Notes: generated by a model not told the origin, from the sequence alone. Shown: positions 37,609-47,703, numbered from the stretch's first letter. The stretch: 64,000 nt of DNA from DASQDN01 sp963825845 (GCA_963825845.1 CAWGVL010000036.1:94490-158489); one strand, 5' to 3'. Numbers and translations are program-made.

Positions 37609-38746
37609 CGTACGGACGCCAGGATTGGCGCGGGATCGGGGTCTTCTACCTTTATGATGTCGATCCGGCCGCGTCCGGTGGGCCGCCACCGTTGAAACAT
37701 TCGCTCTGAGGGATAGCCGGCAAAAATCGAGATCAATGGCGTACCGGATGCGGCGGCGACATGTTGCCCGGCTGAGTCATATCCGACGTACTGCTTCGCG
37801 CGCGTGATCGCGTGAGCGAAGGGCGCATAAGCTCCGCTGGAGGTCTGCACGCCGGGGACGCGAGCGCACAGGCCTTGTACACGCGCCGTCTCCTCCCCGC
37901 CCGCGCCTTCATCGACGAGAACGCTCGCGCCTGTCGAAGTCAGAAGCCGCAGCAACTCCTCTTCAAACGGATCTGCCACTCGCTTCTCGAAATTTTCTCC
38001 TACACCGAAGCTGACCGCGATATCGGCATCGATATAGCTCGGCTTTGGCGCAAGCCACGCATTCGCTTCCACCTCGAAGGTTTCATGCGCCCACCGGGTC
38101 GTCAACTCTGCCAGCGACGCGCTTCCATCACCTCCATACCCGCGGCTTTCGAAGAAGAAATAGTCTTCGTCCGCGCACACCGGTAGCAGTCCGAGTTGAG
38201 ACAACCTGGAATCGGGGTCGATCACGATCGAATCAGGCTTGAATAATCGAGGGCACGCCGCAACTCGCTCCGCAATCGAACCATGCCGCGAGTATGCGAA
38301 CGGATAATGCTGGATTCGCTTGTCCGCCGCGAATAGCTCCCAATTTTTTCGCGATCCGACAAAGAATATCGCCGCATTCGGGAATCGGCGTTTGGCTGCG
38401 TCCAGGGCGATGCTCGTGACGGCAACGTCGGCGCCAATGTGACCCGAGAGAGGACATATACCTGCTGCGGATCACGATCGCAGACGCGGGGACGTCGAAT
38501 GCGCTCGTAGCGAGCCACCAGATCCGAAGCAAGCAGCCCCGGATTCGTCAACTCGAGCACTCGCGCGAACAGACGGGCATAGGTGTCGCACAATCGCGGC
38601 TCAAACAAATCCCCGAGCCGCTCGACGACCACCCGAAAGAATGCGCGACCGTCTTCTTCCGCGAGAGCAGCACAAAGCAGGTCGTCGGTCCAGGGTTCGC
38701 CGTCGAGACACCGCTGCAGCAGCTCAGCTGCCGAGGTACTTGCCAA
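37590..38746 (-). CDS. Glycosyltransferase family 9-like (heptosyltransferase fold), frameshift
   Basis: About 385 residues after correcting one shift near 38432 (ACATTGGCGCC for ACATTGGGCGCC). The restored N-terminal Rossmann domain reads VTLGADVAVTSIALDAAKRR and AAIFFVGSRKNWELF. The C-terminal domain has DADIAVSFGVGENFEKRV and KQYVGYDSAGQHVAAASGTP, the GT9 sugar-nucleotide-binding pattern. N-terminal 100 residues are helical (LLQRCLDGEPWTDDLLCAAL). I chose TTG 38746 (MASTSAAELLQRC) as start; it overlaps the mtnP end. Likely a sugar transferase, substrate unknown. Confidence 0.7.
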
Positions 38747-39590
38747 CCAGCAGCTCCAGCTTCTTACGCGTTTCCGCAGGAACAATAGCGGGGTTCGTGA
38801 TCAGCGCGTGCTTCAGCGCCGAACCACATTTGCAGGATCGCGATTCCGGCATGGCGGCGACCGCCGTGCTCACAACGTTCGCCGCATTTTCCGCGTTCTT
38901 AGTGAGATTCGCGATGATGTCCGTGACGGTCACCGCATCGTGGTCGGAATGCCAGCAATCGTAATCCGTCACCATGGCGATAGTCACATAGCAAAGCTCG
39001 GCTTCTCTCGCGAGCTTCGCTTCCTGAAGGTTCGTCATACCGATGACGTCCATGCCCCAGCTACGGTAGATATTCGATTCGGCCTTGGTCGAAAATGCCG
39101 GCCCTTCCATACAAAGGTATGTGCCGCCACGCTTGGCATTCACGCCGGCACTCGAACATGCCGACCCCACAACTTCTGATAGCTGCGGACACACGGGATC
39201 GGCGAAGCTGACGTGTGCCACCAGGCCCTCGCCGAAGAACGTGGAGATACGCCCACGGGTCCGGTCAAAGAACTGATCGGGAATGACGAAATCGAGCGGC
39301 CGGTGCTCTTCCTTCAGCGACCCAACCGCGCTCAGCGAGAGGATCCGCTCAACCCCGAGCGACTTGAATCCATAAATGTTCGCGCGGAAGTTCAACTCAG
39401 AGGGCGAAAATCGATGCCCTCGTCCATGCCGCGCGAGGAAGGCGACTTCTTTCCCGGCGAGTTTGCCGACCACGTAGCTGTCCGACGGCTTGCCCCAGGG
39501 CGTGTCTACAGAATGCTCCTGCTCGGCTTCGAAGCCGGGCATCGAATAGAGGCCGCTGCCTCCGATGATTCCTATTCGCGGTTTGATCAA
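38724..39590 (-). CDS. mtnP: S-methyl-5'-thioadenosine phosphorylase
   Basis: 288 residues. Family blocks: RIGIIGGSGLYSMPGFE, VAFLARHGRGHRFSPSELNF (phosphate-binding RHG), YGFKSLGVERILSLSAVGSL, GGTYLCMEGPAFSTKAES (substrate Met/Glu), GMTNLQEAKLAREAELCYV, and VTDYDCWHSDH with the Asp that contacts adenine. It cleaves methylthioadenosine to adenine and methylthioribose-1-phosphate in methionine salvage. It overlaps mce by 4 bases. Confidence 0.93.
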   Translation of the reverse strand: MIKPRIGIIGGSGLYSMPGFEAEQEHSVDTPWGKPSDSYVVGKLAGKEVAFLARHGRGHRFSPSELNFRANIYGFKSLGVERILSLSAVGSLKEEHRPLDFVIPDQFFDRTRGRISTFFGEGLVAHVSFADPVCPQLSEVVGSACSSAGVNAKRGGTYLCMEGPAFSTKAESNIYRSWGMDVIGMTNLQEAKLAREAELCYVTIAMVTDYDCWHSDHDAVTVTDIIANLTKNAENAANVVSTAVAAMPESRSCKCGSALKHALITNPAIVPAETRKKLELLVGKYLGS

Positions 39591-40006
39591 GAACCTTGCT
39601 CCTGTACCAACTCGATGAGAACTCCGCCTGTGGAAGCGGGATGGATAAAGACGTAAAGGTGACCGCCGGCCCCGATCTTGGGTTCGTTCAGTAATTTCGC
39701 CCCCGTCGCGCGAAGGCGCTCGACTGCCGCGGAAAGGTCGGCGACACGGAACGCTACGTGATGCAGGCCGGGACCGCGCTTCGCCAGAAACCGGCCGATC
39801 ACCGAGTCCGGGTTCAGCGGCTCCAATAGCTCGATCCGCGAACCTTGCACCGGCACCATGACGGCGGTAAGTTGTTCATGCGCGATAAGTTCCCGGTGAT
39901 TGGCTTCGTTTCGTCCTGTGAGCGCAAGATAAAACGGAAGCGCCTCCTCGATCGACGTCACCGCAACCCCGAGATGGTCGATGCTAATACCGTTCAAGCC
40001 ATTCAT
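39587..40006 (-). CDS. mce: Methylmalonyl-CoA epimerase
   Basis: 139 residues with the vicinal-oxygen-chelate fold of methylmalonyl-CoA epimerases: GISIDHLGVAVTSIEEALPF (metal His), GSRIELLEPLNPDSVIGRFL, KRGPGLHHVAFRVADLSAAV (second His), and VLIELVQE (Glu ligand). It interconverts the (S) and (R) forms of methylmalonyl-CoA in propionate metabolism. The start lies inside the meaB end (23-base overlap), matching the functional link with that GTPase. Confidence 0.93.
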   Translation of the reverse strand: MNGLNGISIDHLGVAVTSIEEALPFYLALTGRNEANHRELIAHEQLTAVMVPVQGSRIELLEPLNPDSVIGRFLAKRGPGLHHVAFRVADLSAAVERLRATGAKLLNEPKIGAGGHLYVFIHPASTGGVLIELVQEQGS

Positions 40007-40856
40007 TGACGATGGTAAATGGGTCTGTTTCGCGCGCCGCGACCCGCTCGGCCGCGCGTTCCACTTCGTCCGCTGCCAGTCGAACCAACGCGCGTTCGCG
40101 ATACATTGCCCTCAGCCGGATATTCCAGTTTTGCACGAGCCGCCGCCGCCCGAGCCTCGAGGCATGAAAGGCCCGCATCGCCTGGATCGCTGGATCAACC
40201 CCCGCCCCCTCCGATGCTACACAGCGGACAATCGGCGGCGACCATCCATCCTGGCGCGGCGCCAGAGAAAGCAGGGACTTGAGCTCATGTTCCAGTTTGT
40301 CGATACCTGGTTGGTCGGCTTTGTTCAGAAGGTATACGTCACCGATCTCCATCATTCCAGCCTTGATGGCCTGGATGTCGTCACCCATGCCCGGCATAAG
40401 AACCACGGCGGTGACATCTGCAATTCGCACGATGTCCACTTCGTCCTGCCCCACCCCCACCGTCTCGATCAGGATTGTCTCGTAGCCCGCCGCATCGAGT
40501 AATAGCGACAGGTCAGCCGTAGCGGGAGCCAGTCCGCCGAGCTGACCTCGGGTCGCCATCGATCGGATAAACACCTCCGGGTCCGCATGATGGGACTGCA
40601 TGCGGATGCGGTCGCCGAGTATGGCGCCGCCGCTAAAAGGGCTCGTGGGATCGACAGCAAGAATCCCGACGCGCTGTCCTTCGCGGCGCAACGCGCGCGT
40701 CATCTGGTCGACGAGTGTGCTCTTGCCTGCGCCGGGCGGTCCTGTGATCCCGAACGTGGTCGCATTGCCTGTGTAGGGGAACAGCGTCTTGAGGATCTCG
40801 ATGGCGTTGAGATCGCGGTTCTCAATGGCGGTTGCAGCGCGAGCGATCGCGCGCAA
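39984..40856 (-). CDS. meaB: Methylmalonyl-CoA mutase-associated GTPase MeaB
   Basis: At least 290 residues. G1 loop GITGPPGAGKSTLVDQM, Switch region SPFSGGAILGDRIRMQSHH, G3 IETVGVGQDEVDIV, and G4 LLNKADQPG are all present. MeaB protects and reloads adenosylcobalamin-dependent methylmalonyl-CoA mutase. The usable TTG start at 40856 leaves out a conserved upstream stretch (IAIADEIRAGS) that is open in frame but has no usual start codon, so a start or a base may be missing. The mutase subunits are not in the window. Confidence 0.92.
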   Translation of the reverse strand: MRAIARAATAIENRDLNAIEILKTLFPYTGNATTFGITGPPGAGKSTLVDQMTRALRREGQRVGILAVDPTSPFSGGAILGDRIRMQSHHADPEVFIRSMATRGQLGGLAPATADLSLLLDAAGYETILIETVGVGQDEVDIVRIADVTAVVLMPGMGDDIQAIKAGMMEIGDVYLLNKADQPGIDKLEHELKSLLSLAPRQDGWSPPIVRCVASEGAGVDPAIQAMRAFHASRLGRRRLVQNWNIRLRAMYRERALVRLAADEVERAAERVAARETDPFTIVNEWLERY

Positions 40857-40879
40857 AGAACCTGCCCGGATCTCGTCGG

Positions 40880-42123
40880 CTATCGCGATGCCGAGAGCTC
40901 CTTTGCCTCGGTTGCGTACGTGCGCGCGACGTAGTCATTCATCATTCCGATAAACGTGTCGACGATCCCATCCCCGCGAAGCGTAGTGACGAGTTTGCCG
41001 TCGACGTACACCGGCGCAACCGGCTCCTCGAACGTTCCCGGAAGTGAGATCCCGATATTGGCGTGCTTCGATTCGCCGGGACCGTTCACGACGCATCCCA
41101 TGACGGCGACCTTCATCTCCTCGACACCCGCATACTGGTCGCGCCACACGGGCATCTGTTTCCGGAGATAGCCTTGGATCTGTTCCGCCATCTCCTGGAA
41201 GAAAGTGCTGGTCGTGCGTCCGCATCCCGGGCACGCAGCCACCTGGGGAGTAAATGACCGCAGCTCCAGCGACTGCAGAATCTGCTGACAAACGATGACC
41301 TCTTCGGTCCGGTCTCCATTGGGCGCGGGAGTGAGAGAAACGCGGATCGTATCGCCGATGCCTTCCTGCAAAAGACGGAGAGTCCGGCGGTCGAGGCAAC
41401 GATCCCTTTGGCGCCCATGCCAGCCTCGGTCAAGCCCAGGTGGAGCGGGTAGTCGCACTTCGAAGCGAGATCACGATAGACCGTGATCAGGTCCTGAACG
41501 CCGCTGACCTTCGCGCTCAAAATGATCTTGTCGCGGGAAAGCCCGTAGCGTTCGGCGGCGGCGGCCGACTCGAGCGCGCTGACGACGATCGCGTTCAGCG
41601 TCACCGCGCGAGCGTCGAGCGGCTCGGGCAAGAAGTTATTCTCATCCATCATGCGCGTCGAGGAGCGCCCGTCGAGCGAGCCCCAATTGACACCGATGCG
41701 CACCGGCCTGTCGAACTCGATCGCCGCTTCGATCATCGTGCGGAAGTTGTCGTCATGCTTCTTGCCAATGTTCACATTGCCCGGATTGATGCGGTACTTC
41801 GCCAACGCTCTGGCGCAATCGGGGTATTTCCGAAGAAGCAGGTGGCCGTTGTAGTGGAAGTCGCCGACGATCGGAACGCGAACACCGAACTTATACAGCG
41901 TTTCCGCTATCTTCGGAACGGCGCGCGCCGCATCATCGGTGTTGACGGTGACGCGAACCAGTTCCGAGCCAGTCTGCGCGAGAGCCATCACCTGGTTCAC
42001 GGTCGAGAGCACATCCGCCGTGTCGGTGTTGGTCATCGACTGTACGACGATGGGGTTGGAACCGCCGACTTTCACACCCCCAACGTTGACCGCGACCGTT
42101 TTCCGGCGCGTATAAGCCGCCAT
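40880..42123 (-). CDS. ispG: 4-hydroxy-3-methylbut-2-enyl diphosphate synthase IspG (frameshift)
   Basis: About 414 residues when a shift near 41375 is corrected. N-terminal TIM barrel: RRKTVAVNVGGVKVGGSNPI, VVQSMTNTDTADV, NPGNVNIGKKHDDNFRTMI, LHLGLTEAGMGAKGIVASTA. C-terminal 4Fe-4S domain: AACPGCGRTTSTFFQEMAEQ and VMGCVVNGPGESKHANIGIS, whose Cys and Glu bind the cluster. It makes HMBDP in the MEP isoprenoid pathway. The break falls at the barrel/Fe-S junction (AGLS to LLQEGIGDTIRVSLTPA). Because the gene should be essential, a sequencing error is the likely cause. Confidence 0.9.
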
Positions 42124-42183
42124 ATTCCTCCAGAAACTCCTATTCTAGCAGGGGCATTCCCGTGCTACGATGGCAGCAAACCA

Positions 42184-42435
42184 ATGAGTAACGAGGACTT
42201 GCAAGCTGAACTCGAACGGCTAAGAGCCGAAAACGAAGCACTGAAGACCGGCCGTCCGGCAAAGGGAGCGATATCGATCAAGGTGAGCGAAAAGGGCGCG
42301 GTTTCCGTGTATGGCTTGGGACGCTTCCCCGTGACCTTATATAAGGAGCAATGGGATCGTCTCTTGCAGAGCGGCGACGAGATCCGTAAATTTATCGCCG
42401 ACAACGACGATAAGTTGAAGAAGAAAGAAGGATAG
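42184..42435 (+). CDS. Conserved small protein with N-terminal coiled coil
   Basis: 83 residues. MSNEDLQAELERLRAENEAL forms a short coiled coil. The core ISIKVSEKGAVSVYGLGRFP then VTLYKEQWDRLL is a compact beta/alpha motif, and the C-terminus is Lys-rich. From memory, similar short proteins with the VYGLGRFPVTLYKEQW motif occur in several phyla without an assigned function. The gene lies divergent from ispG, 60 bases away. Confidence 0.75.
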   Translation: MSNEDLQAELERLRAENEALKTGRPAKGAISIKVSEKGAVSVYGLGRFPVTLYKEQWDRLLQSGDEIRKFIADNDDKLKKKEG

Positions 42436-42498
42436 AAGCGCTCGCGGCCCAGTTGCATCAAGTAAGCTGTCCGGGCAAAAATGGGCATCTAAGCGGAT

Positions 42499-42983
42499 AT
42501 GACCACTGCCGCAGCGACGAACCGCCGTTATCTGAGTCTGACCTTTTTTCTGTCGATCTGCTTCCTCGCCTCGGCCGTGGGAGGCTTGGCAACCTACGCC
42601 AGTTTGACCGGATGGTACGACAGCCTACATAAGCCCGACTGGACACCTCCTCAGCGAATCTTCGGTCCCATCTGGACCGTCTGTACGCGATGATGGCGGT
42701 CGCGGCCTGGCTGGTTTGGGACCGGCTCCACGGAGGCGCTTTCCCGGCACTGAAGCTGTTTGGCTACCAACTCGGACTGAACGTCCTCTGGTCGATCCTC
42801 TTCTTCGCGTTGCGAAGCCCCGACGCCGCCGCAACCGAGATCATTGTTCTCTGGCTGGTGATCGGGGCAACTACGTTCTCCTTCTTGCGAATCCATCGCC
42901 TTGCCGGGTACCTGCTGGTCCCCTACTGGATTTGGGTAACGTTCGCCGCGGCTCTCAATTTCTCGATCGCGCAGAGTAACTGA
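42499..42983 (+). CDS. tspO: TspO/MBR family tryptophan-rich sensory protein (frameshift)
   Basis: About 161 residues after restoring one base near 42680 (GACCGTCTGTACG should read GACCGTCCTGTACG). Five membrane segments. Signature residues: ASLTGWYDSLHKPDWTPPQR, FGPIWTV-LYAMMAVAAWLVW, YQLGLNVLWSILFFALRSP, and LLVPYWIWVTFAAALNFSIA. TspO binds porphyrins and related ligands in the membrane. Confidence 0.85.
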
Positions 42984-43037
42984 CGAAACATCAGAAAGCG
43001 TAAAGAACCACCCGCGCGATGCCGAAAAGCCAGTTAG

Positions 43038-43409
43038 ATGCACATCACGGAGGAAGCGCAATCCCGCCAACCAGCGGCTCGTATTGACCGAACGGCAGTC
43101 TTGGATCGGGTCGGAGGCGACGTCGATCTGCTTCGAGAAATCACGACGATTTTCATCGCCGAGTACCCTGCTCTCATCGGCGAGATCCAGGAAGCGGTCG
43201 CAAGCCGAAACTCAAAGAAACTGGAGCGAGCCGCGCACTCCCTTAAAGGATCGGTCGCAAACTTTGGAGCGCAAGCGGCTATCGAGGCTTCCTATCGATT
43301 GGAAGTTATCGGGCGCCGGGGGCGTTTGGATGAAGCGCCAGAAGCGCTTGCCGATCTGGTGATGCAGTTCCAACAGCTTCAACCTGTTCTGGAAGATCTC
43401 GCGATGTGA
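43038..43409 (+). CDS. Histidine phosphotransfer (Hpt) domain protein
   Basis: 123 residues, a stand-alone Hpt four-helix bundle. The phosphorylatable His67 is in ERAAHSLKGSVANFGA. Helices such as GDVDLLREITTIFIAEYPAL and LVMQFQQLQPVLEDLAM complete the bundle. It would relay phosphate between a hybrid histidine kinase and a response regulator, neither of which is nearby. Confidence 0.85.
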   Translation: MHITEEAQSRQPAARIDRTAVLDRVGGDVDLLREITTIFIAEYPALIGEIQEAVASRNSKKLERAAHSLKGSVANFGAQAAIEASYRLEVIGRRGRLDEAPEALADLVMQFQQLQPVLEDLAM

Positions 43410-43458
43410 TCCGGCGGTCGTACCCTGCTGCGGTGCTATAGTGTCTTCTTTCACCCCT

Positions 43459-44304
43459 ATGACAAGCTCTTCAGTGAAGGACATCGTTTGCGCCCACAGT
43501 CCGGACTCGGACGACGCCTTCATGTTCTATGGCCTCGCGACGAAGAAAATTCGTTCGCGGTTCGTGAATATCAAGCACGTCCTGGAAGACATCGAATCCC
43601 TCAACCGAAAAGCCATGGAGGGCGTCTACGAACTCACCGCCATCTCCTACCATGCGTACCCGTATGTCGCGGATAAGTATGTCCTAATGGCCAGTGGATC
43701 CAGCGTGGGCGACGGCTACGGACCGATGGTGATCGCCACCCGTCCCATGCAGCTTGAAGAGTTGAAGGGAAAGCGAATCGCCATTCCGGGCAAGATGACC
43801 ACTGCCTATCTGGCGATGAGGATCATCGAGCCCGATTTCGAACCCGTCGTCTTTCCGTTCGATCGCATCACGGACGCCGTTCGAGATCACGTGGTCGATG
43901 CGGGACTCGTAATACATGAGGCGCAGCTCACATTCGGCAAGGGTGGTTTCCACAACGTTCTGGACCTCGGCCGGTGGTGGAAGAAGACCTATAAGCTTCC
44001 CCTGCCCCTGGGCGCAAACGCGCTGCTTCGGTCACTCGATCCGCAGATCCAAAGCGAATGCTGCCGCCTGATGCGCGAAAGCATTCAGTACGCCCTCGAC
44101 AACACCGACGAGGCCCTGAACTACGCGATGCAGTTCGCTCGCGACATGGAGCAGCCTCTCGCAGAGAAGTTCGTCGGCATGTACGTGAATCACTATACAG
44201 TCGATGCTGGAGAGCAGATCCCGATGGCGGCGCAAAAGCTGCTTGATCTCGGATTTGAAGCCGGCGTAATCCCTCACCGGATCGAAGTTGAATTTGTCCG
44301 CTAA
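43459..44304 (+). CDS. mqnD: 1,4-dihydroxy-6-naphthoate synthase (MqnD)
   Basis: About 281 residues. The periplasmic-binding-protein-like fold of MqnA/MqnD is clear: IVCAHSPDSDDAFMFYGLAT, NRKAMEGVYELTAISYHAYP, MASGSSVGDGYGPMVIATRP, GKRIAIPGKMTTAYLAMRI, AGLVIHEAQLTFGKGGFHNV. MqnD converts cyclic dehypoxanthine futalosine to 1,4-dihydroxy-6-naphthoate in the futalosine menaquinone route. The start is ATG 43459; an in-frame GTG at 43441 is less likely. Other mqn genes are not in the window. Confidence 0.92.
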   Translation: MTSSSVKDIVCAHSPDSDDAFMFYGLATKKIRSRFVNIKHVLEDIESLNRKAMEGVYELTAISYHAYPYVADKYVLMASGSSVGDGYGPMVIATRPMQLEELKGKRIAIPGKMTTAYLAMRIIEPDFEPVVFPFDRITDAVRDHVVDAGLVIHEAQLTFGKGGFHNVLDLGRWWKKTYKLPLPLGANALLRSLDPQIQSECCRLMRESIQYALDNTDEALNYAMQFARDMEQPLAEKFVGMYVNHYTVDAGEQIPMAAQKLLDLGFEAGVIPHRIEVEFVR

Positions 44305-44348
44305 TCGCGGTGTCGATTTCGCCGGTTGATACGTCATTCCAGAAGGAT

Positions 44349-45626
44349 ATGTGCAACCGACATTTTGCGGCGTTTTTGTTTGCGGCATCATGCCTGCTCG
44401 GGCAGGATCTGCAAAGCACGGAACCCAAGGAACGCATCAAGGCCGTTCGCGCCCTGCGAGACAGTGGCTCAACCGCGATCGCGACTCTCACGCCGCTCCT
44501 GTCAGACCCGGACCGGGATGTTCGTCTCGAGACCGTTCGCAGTATCGTAACCATCGGGACGCAGCATAGCCTCGATCCTCTCGTGACCGCCACCCGGGAC
44601 AACGATCCTGAGGTTCAGATCCGGGCCACGGACGGCCTGGTCAATTTTTATGTCCCCGGATATGTCGCGACTGGCGTTGCCCGGTTCGGCGCCGCAGTTC
44701 GCGGCCGCTTTGATCGCGAGAATCGGGACGTCGTCGATCCATGGGTAACCGTCCGTCCCGAAGTGATTCAGGCGCTCGGGAAATTGACTCGCGGCGGCGC
44801 CAGCATGGAGTCTCGCGCGAATGCAGCCCGCGCCGTCGGCATCCTGCGCGGTAAGGAAGCGATCCCTGACCTGCTGGAAGCCTTGCAGACGAAGGACACC
44901 GAGGTATTGTTCGAGACCCTGATTGCGCTACAAAAGATAGGTGACACGACAGCCGGCCCTCGCGTCGTCAGTCTTCTTCGCGACTTGGTGGAGCGCGTGC
45001 AGGTCGCGGCCATCGAAACCGTCGGTCTGCTGAAAACTCGCGAGGCTGTCCCTGATCTGCAACGTGTGTTTGACTCAGCGAAATCAGCAAAGGTCCGGAG
45101 GGCCGCGCTGACTTCCCTGGCAATCCTCGCGGATCCAAAAAGTCGACCGTATTTCGACCGAGGCTTTGAAGATAAGGACGACCTGGTGCGTGCCGCAGCC
45201 GCAGAGGGCTATGCTCGCCTGGACCAGTCAAGCGACGTCCCGAAAATGCAGCAGGCGTTTGATGAGGAAAACAAAATGCCGGCCCGCTTGGGCGCGGCGT
45301 TCGCGTTGGTCGCTTTGGGCCAGACCAAAACGGAAGAGTTCTCCCCGCTGACCTATCTCGTCCACACCTTGAACTCACGCCAGTACCGTGGCATCGCGGA
45401 GGCGTACCTGATAGAGTTGGCGAAGCAGGGGCCGATTCGCGGGCTGATCTATCCTTTCATCGGTCAGGGAACGCGCGATGAGAAGATCGGACTCGCGCGA
45501 ATTCTTGCAATTACGGGCGACCGTGAGTCCATCGCGCAAGTGGAATGGATTTCAAAGGATGCCGATGGTGAAGTCGCATCGGAAGGCTTGCGGGCCTTGA
45601 AGGCTCTTCGCGCGCGAGTGAACTGA
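44349..45626 (+). CDS. Exported HEAT-repeat protein
   Basis: About 425 residues. Signal peptide NRHFAAFLFAASCLLGQ. The rest is HEAT/PBS-lyase-like helical repeats: IATLTPLLSDPDRDVRLETV, LDPLVTATRDNDPEVQIRAT, AIPDLLEALQTKDTEVLFET, AVPDLQRVFDSAKSAKVRRA. Such arrays act as binding scaffolds. An in-frame GTG at 44310 is an alternative start. Confidence 0.78.
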   Translation: MCNRHFAAFLFAASCLLGQDLQSTEPKERIKAVRALRDSGSTAIATLTPLLSDPDRDVRLETVRSIVTIGTQHSLDPLVTATRDNDPEVQIRATDGLVNFYVPGYVATGVARFGAAVRGRFDRENRDVVDPWVTVRPEVIQALGKLTRGGASMESRANAARAVGILRGKEAIPDLLEALQTKDTEVLFETLIALQKIGDTTAGPRVVSLLRDLVERVQVAAIETVGLLKTREAVPDLQRVFDSAKSAKVRRAALTSLAILADPKSRPYFDRGFEDKDDLVRAAAAEGYARLDQSSDVPKMQQAFDEENKMPARLGAAFALVALGQTKTEEFSPLTYLVHTLNSRQYRGIAEAYLIELAKQGPIRGLIYPFIGQGTRDEKIGLARILAITGDRESIAQVEWISKDADGEVASEGLRALKALRARVN

Positions 45627-45669
45627 TCCATAGAAGGGCCGCCGTCCGGCAGGCCGTACAATCGAGAGT

Positions 45670-47703
45670 ATGCGTTACGTGGTAGCCGCGCTGGCTGTGT
45701 CGGCGTGTGTGTTCGCGCAGACAAGCAAACGGCGCTTTGATGCCGAAGCGATGATGCGAATAGCGCGGGTGAGCGAGCCGCAACTCTCTCCCGACGGTAC
45801 GCAGGTCGCCTTTACGGTCGAGCGCCCTGACGTCAACGCAAATACGAAGCCGAAACAGATCTATGTGGCGCCCGTCGCCGGAGGGCAACCTCGGGAATTG
45901 ACGACCGAGGGCACGAACCAGCGTCCGCGCTGGACTCGGGATTCCAAGCGCATCATCTTCGTTTCCAACCGCGGCGGATCGTCGCAAGTTTGGTCGATGA
46001 AGGCGGATGGCTCGGAACAGAAGGCAATCACCACCATTCCGACGGAAGCGAGCGGCGTCATCGTCTCACCCGATGACAAGTGGATCGTCTTCAACAGCGA
46101 CGTCTACCCGGAATGCCCGGACGAAGCCTGCAACAAAGCAAAGAAAGAAGCAGAGAAGAATAACAAGGTCAAGGCTCGCGTATACACGTCGCTGCTTTAC
46201 CGCCACTGGACCGACTGGCAGAGTTCAACGCGCAAGCATCTGATGATCGCTCCAATCGAAGGTGGTCCGGCGAAGGATCTGACTCCCGGCCAGTTCGATA
46301 CGCCGCCCTTCTCCCTCGGCGGACCCGATGATTATGCGGTCTCGCCTGACGGCAAGGAACTCGCGTACGTTTCGAACACGGAACGGGACCAGTCGATCAG
46401 CACGAACACCGATATCTTCGTGGTACCCGTCGGCGGAGGAGAGCCGAAGCGCATCACCTTGAATGCGGGCGCGGACCGGTCACCCAGCTACTCGCCCGAC
46501 GGCAAGTACCTGGCGTTTCGATCTCAGGCGCGCGCGGGGTACGAGTCGGATAAGTGGCGACTGGTGTTGTTTGAACGAACGAGCGGCCGGACCACGATCG
46601 TCAATGAGGGCCAGGATCGCAATGTCGAAGAGATCACCTGGTCGCCCGATTCGACTCGCCTCTTCTACACCGTTGAGGACCGCGGCCGAACTGCCGTGCA
46701 GATGATCCCTGCGTCAGGCGGGGCCTCACGCGTCGTGATCACCGGAGCCAGCAACATCGGCGATGTCCAATTTGCGCCCGACGGCAAGACAATGATCTAC
46801 GGCGAGCAAACCGGCACGCGGCCAACCCAGTTGTTTCGGGCATCGTCAGGAGGTGGCGCGGCGGTTCCTCTGGAGAATCTCAACGACGCTCTGATGGCCG
46901 AATTCCAACTCACGCCATACGAGGAGCTTTGGGTCGAGAATCCTACCGACAAGGCTCGGATCCATAGCTTCATTGTGAAGCCGCCCGATTTCCAGTCGGG
47001 AAAGAAATATCCGCTGCTGCTGCTGATTCACGGAGGGCCGCAGGGCGCATGGGGGCAGTCCTGGAGTTATCGATGGAACCCCCAGGTGTTTGCGGGCGCC
47101 GGCTACGTCGTGGTGATGCCAAACCCACGTGGTTCGACCGGTTACGGGCAGAAGTTCACCGACGATATCAATCAGGATTGGGGCGGAAAGCCGTACGAGG
47201 ACATCATGGCGGTCGTCGACCATATGGCCGGCCGATCGTACGTCGATTCCGATCGCCTCGCCGCGGCCGGCGGGTCTTACGGAGGCTACATGGTGAACTG
47301 GCTGCTCGGCCACACGAGTCGTTTCAAGGCTTTCGTTTCGCACGCGGGTGTGTTCGATCTGCGAAGCATGGCGGGTGAAACCGAAGAACTCTGGTTCCCC
47401 ATCTGGGAATTTCACGGCATGCCGTGGGAGAACCCCGAGACATATGCCAAGTTCTCGCCCAGCTACTACGTCCAGGATTTCAAAACACCGACACTGGTCA
47501 TGCATGGCGAACTGGACTATCGCGTACCGGTCGGCCAAGGCATGCAACTCTTTACCGCGCTTCAGTTGCAGAAGGTACCCTCGAAAATCGTGGTCTTCCC
47601 CGATGAGGGCCATTGGGTGCTGAAACCGCAGAACTCGGTTTTCTGGTATCGCAATTTTCTCGACTGGATTAGCGAGTGGACCGCGAAAAAGTCTGTCCAA
47701 TGA
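45670..47703 (+). CDS. S9 family prolyl-oligopeptidase/dipeptidyl-peptidase-like, exported
   Basis: 677 residues with signal MRYVVAALAVSACVFAQ. The N-terminal beta-propeller has repeated WSPD/FSPDG-type units (PQLSPDGTQVAFTVE, YSPDGKYLAFRSQ, WSPDSTRLFYTVE). The C-terminal alpha/beta hydrolase carries the triad Ser536 (GGSYGGYM), Asp616 (ELDYRVPVGQG) and His648 (EGHWVLKP), with oxyanion loop LLIHGGPQGAWG. It should cleave short peptides in the periplasm. Frame intact. Confidence 0.92.
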   Translation: MRYVVAALAVSACVFAQTSKRRFDAEAMMRIARVSEPQLSPDGTQVAFTVERPDVNANTKPKQIYVAPVAGGQPRELTTEGTNQRPRWTRDSKRIIFVSNRGGSSQVWSMKADGSEQKAITTIPTEASGVIVSPDDKWIVFNSDVYPECPDEACNKAKKEAEKNNKVKARVYTSLLYRHWTDWQSSTRKHLMIAPIEGGPAKDLTPGQFDTPPFSLGGPDDYAVSPDGKELAYVSNTERDQSISTNTDIFVVPVGGGEPKRITLNAGADRSPSYSPDGKYLAFRSQARAGYESDKWRLVLFERTSGRTTIVNEGQDRNVEEITWSPDSTRLFYTVEDRGRTAVQMIPASGGASRVVITGASNIGDVQFAPDGKTMIYGEQTGTRPTQLFRASSGGGAAVPLENLNDALMAEFQLTPYEELWVENPTDKARIHSFIVKPPDFQSGKKYPLLLLIHGGPQGAWGQSWSYRWNPQVFAGAGYVVVMPNPRGSTGYGQKFTDDINQDWGGKPYEDIMAVVDHMAGRSYVDSDRLAAAGGSYGGYMVNWLLGHTSRFKAFVSHAGVFDLRSMAGETEELWFPIWEFHGMPWENPETYAKFSPSYYVQDFKTPTLVMHGELDYRVPVGQGMQLFTALQLQKVPSKIVVFPDEGHWVLKPQNSVFWYRNFLDWISEWTAKKSVQ

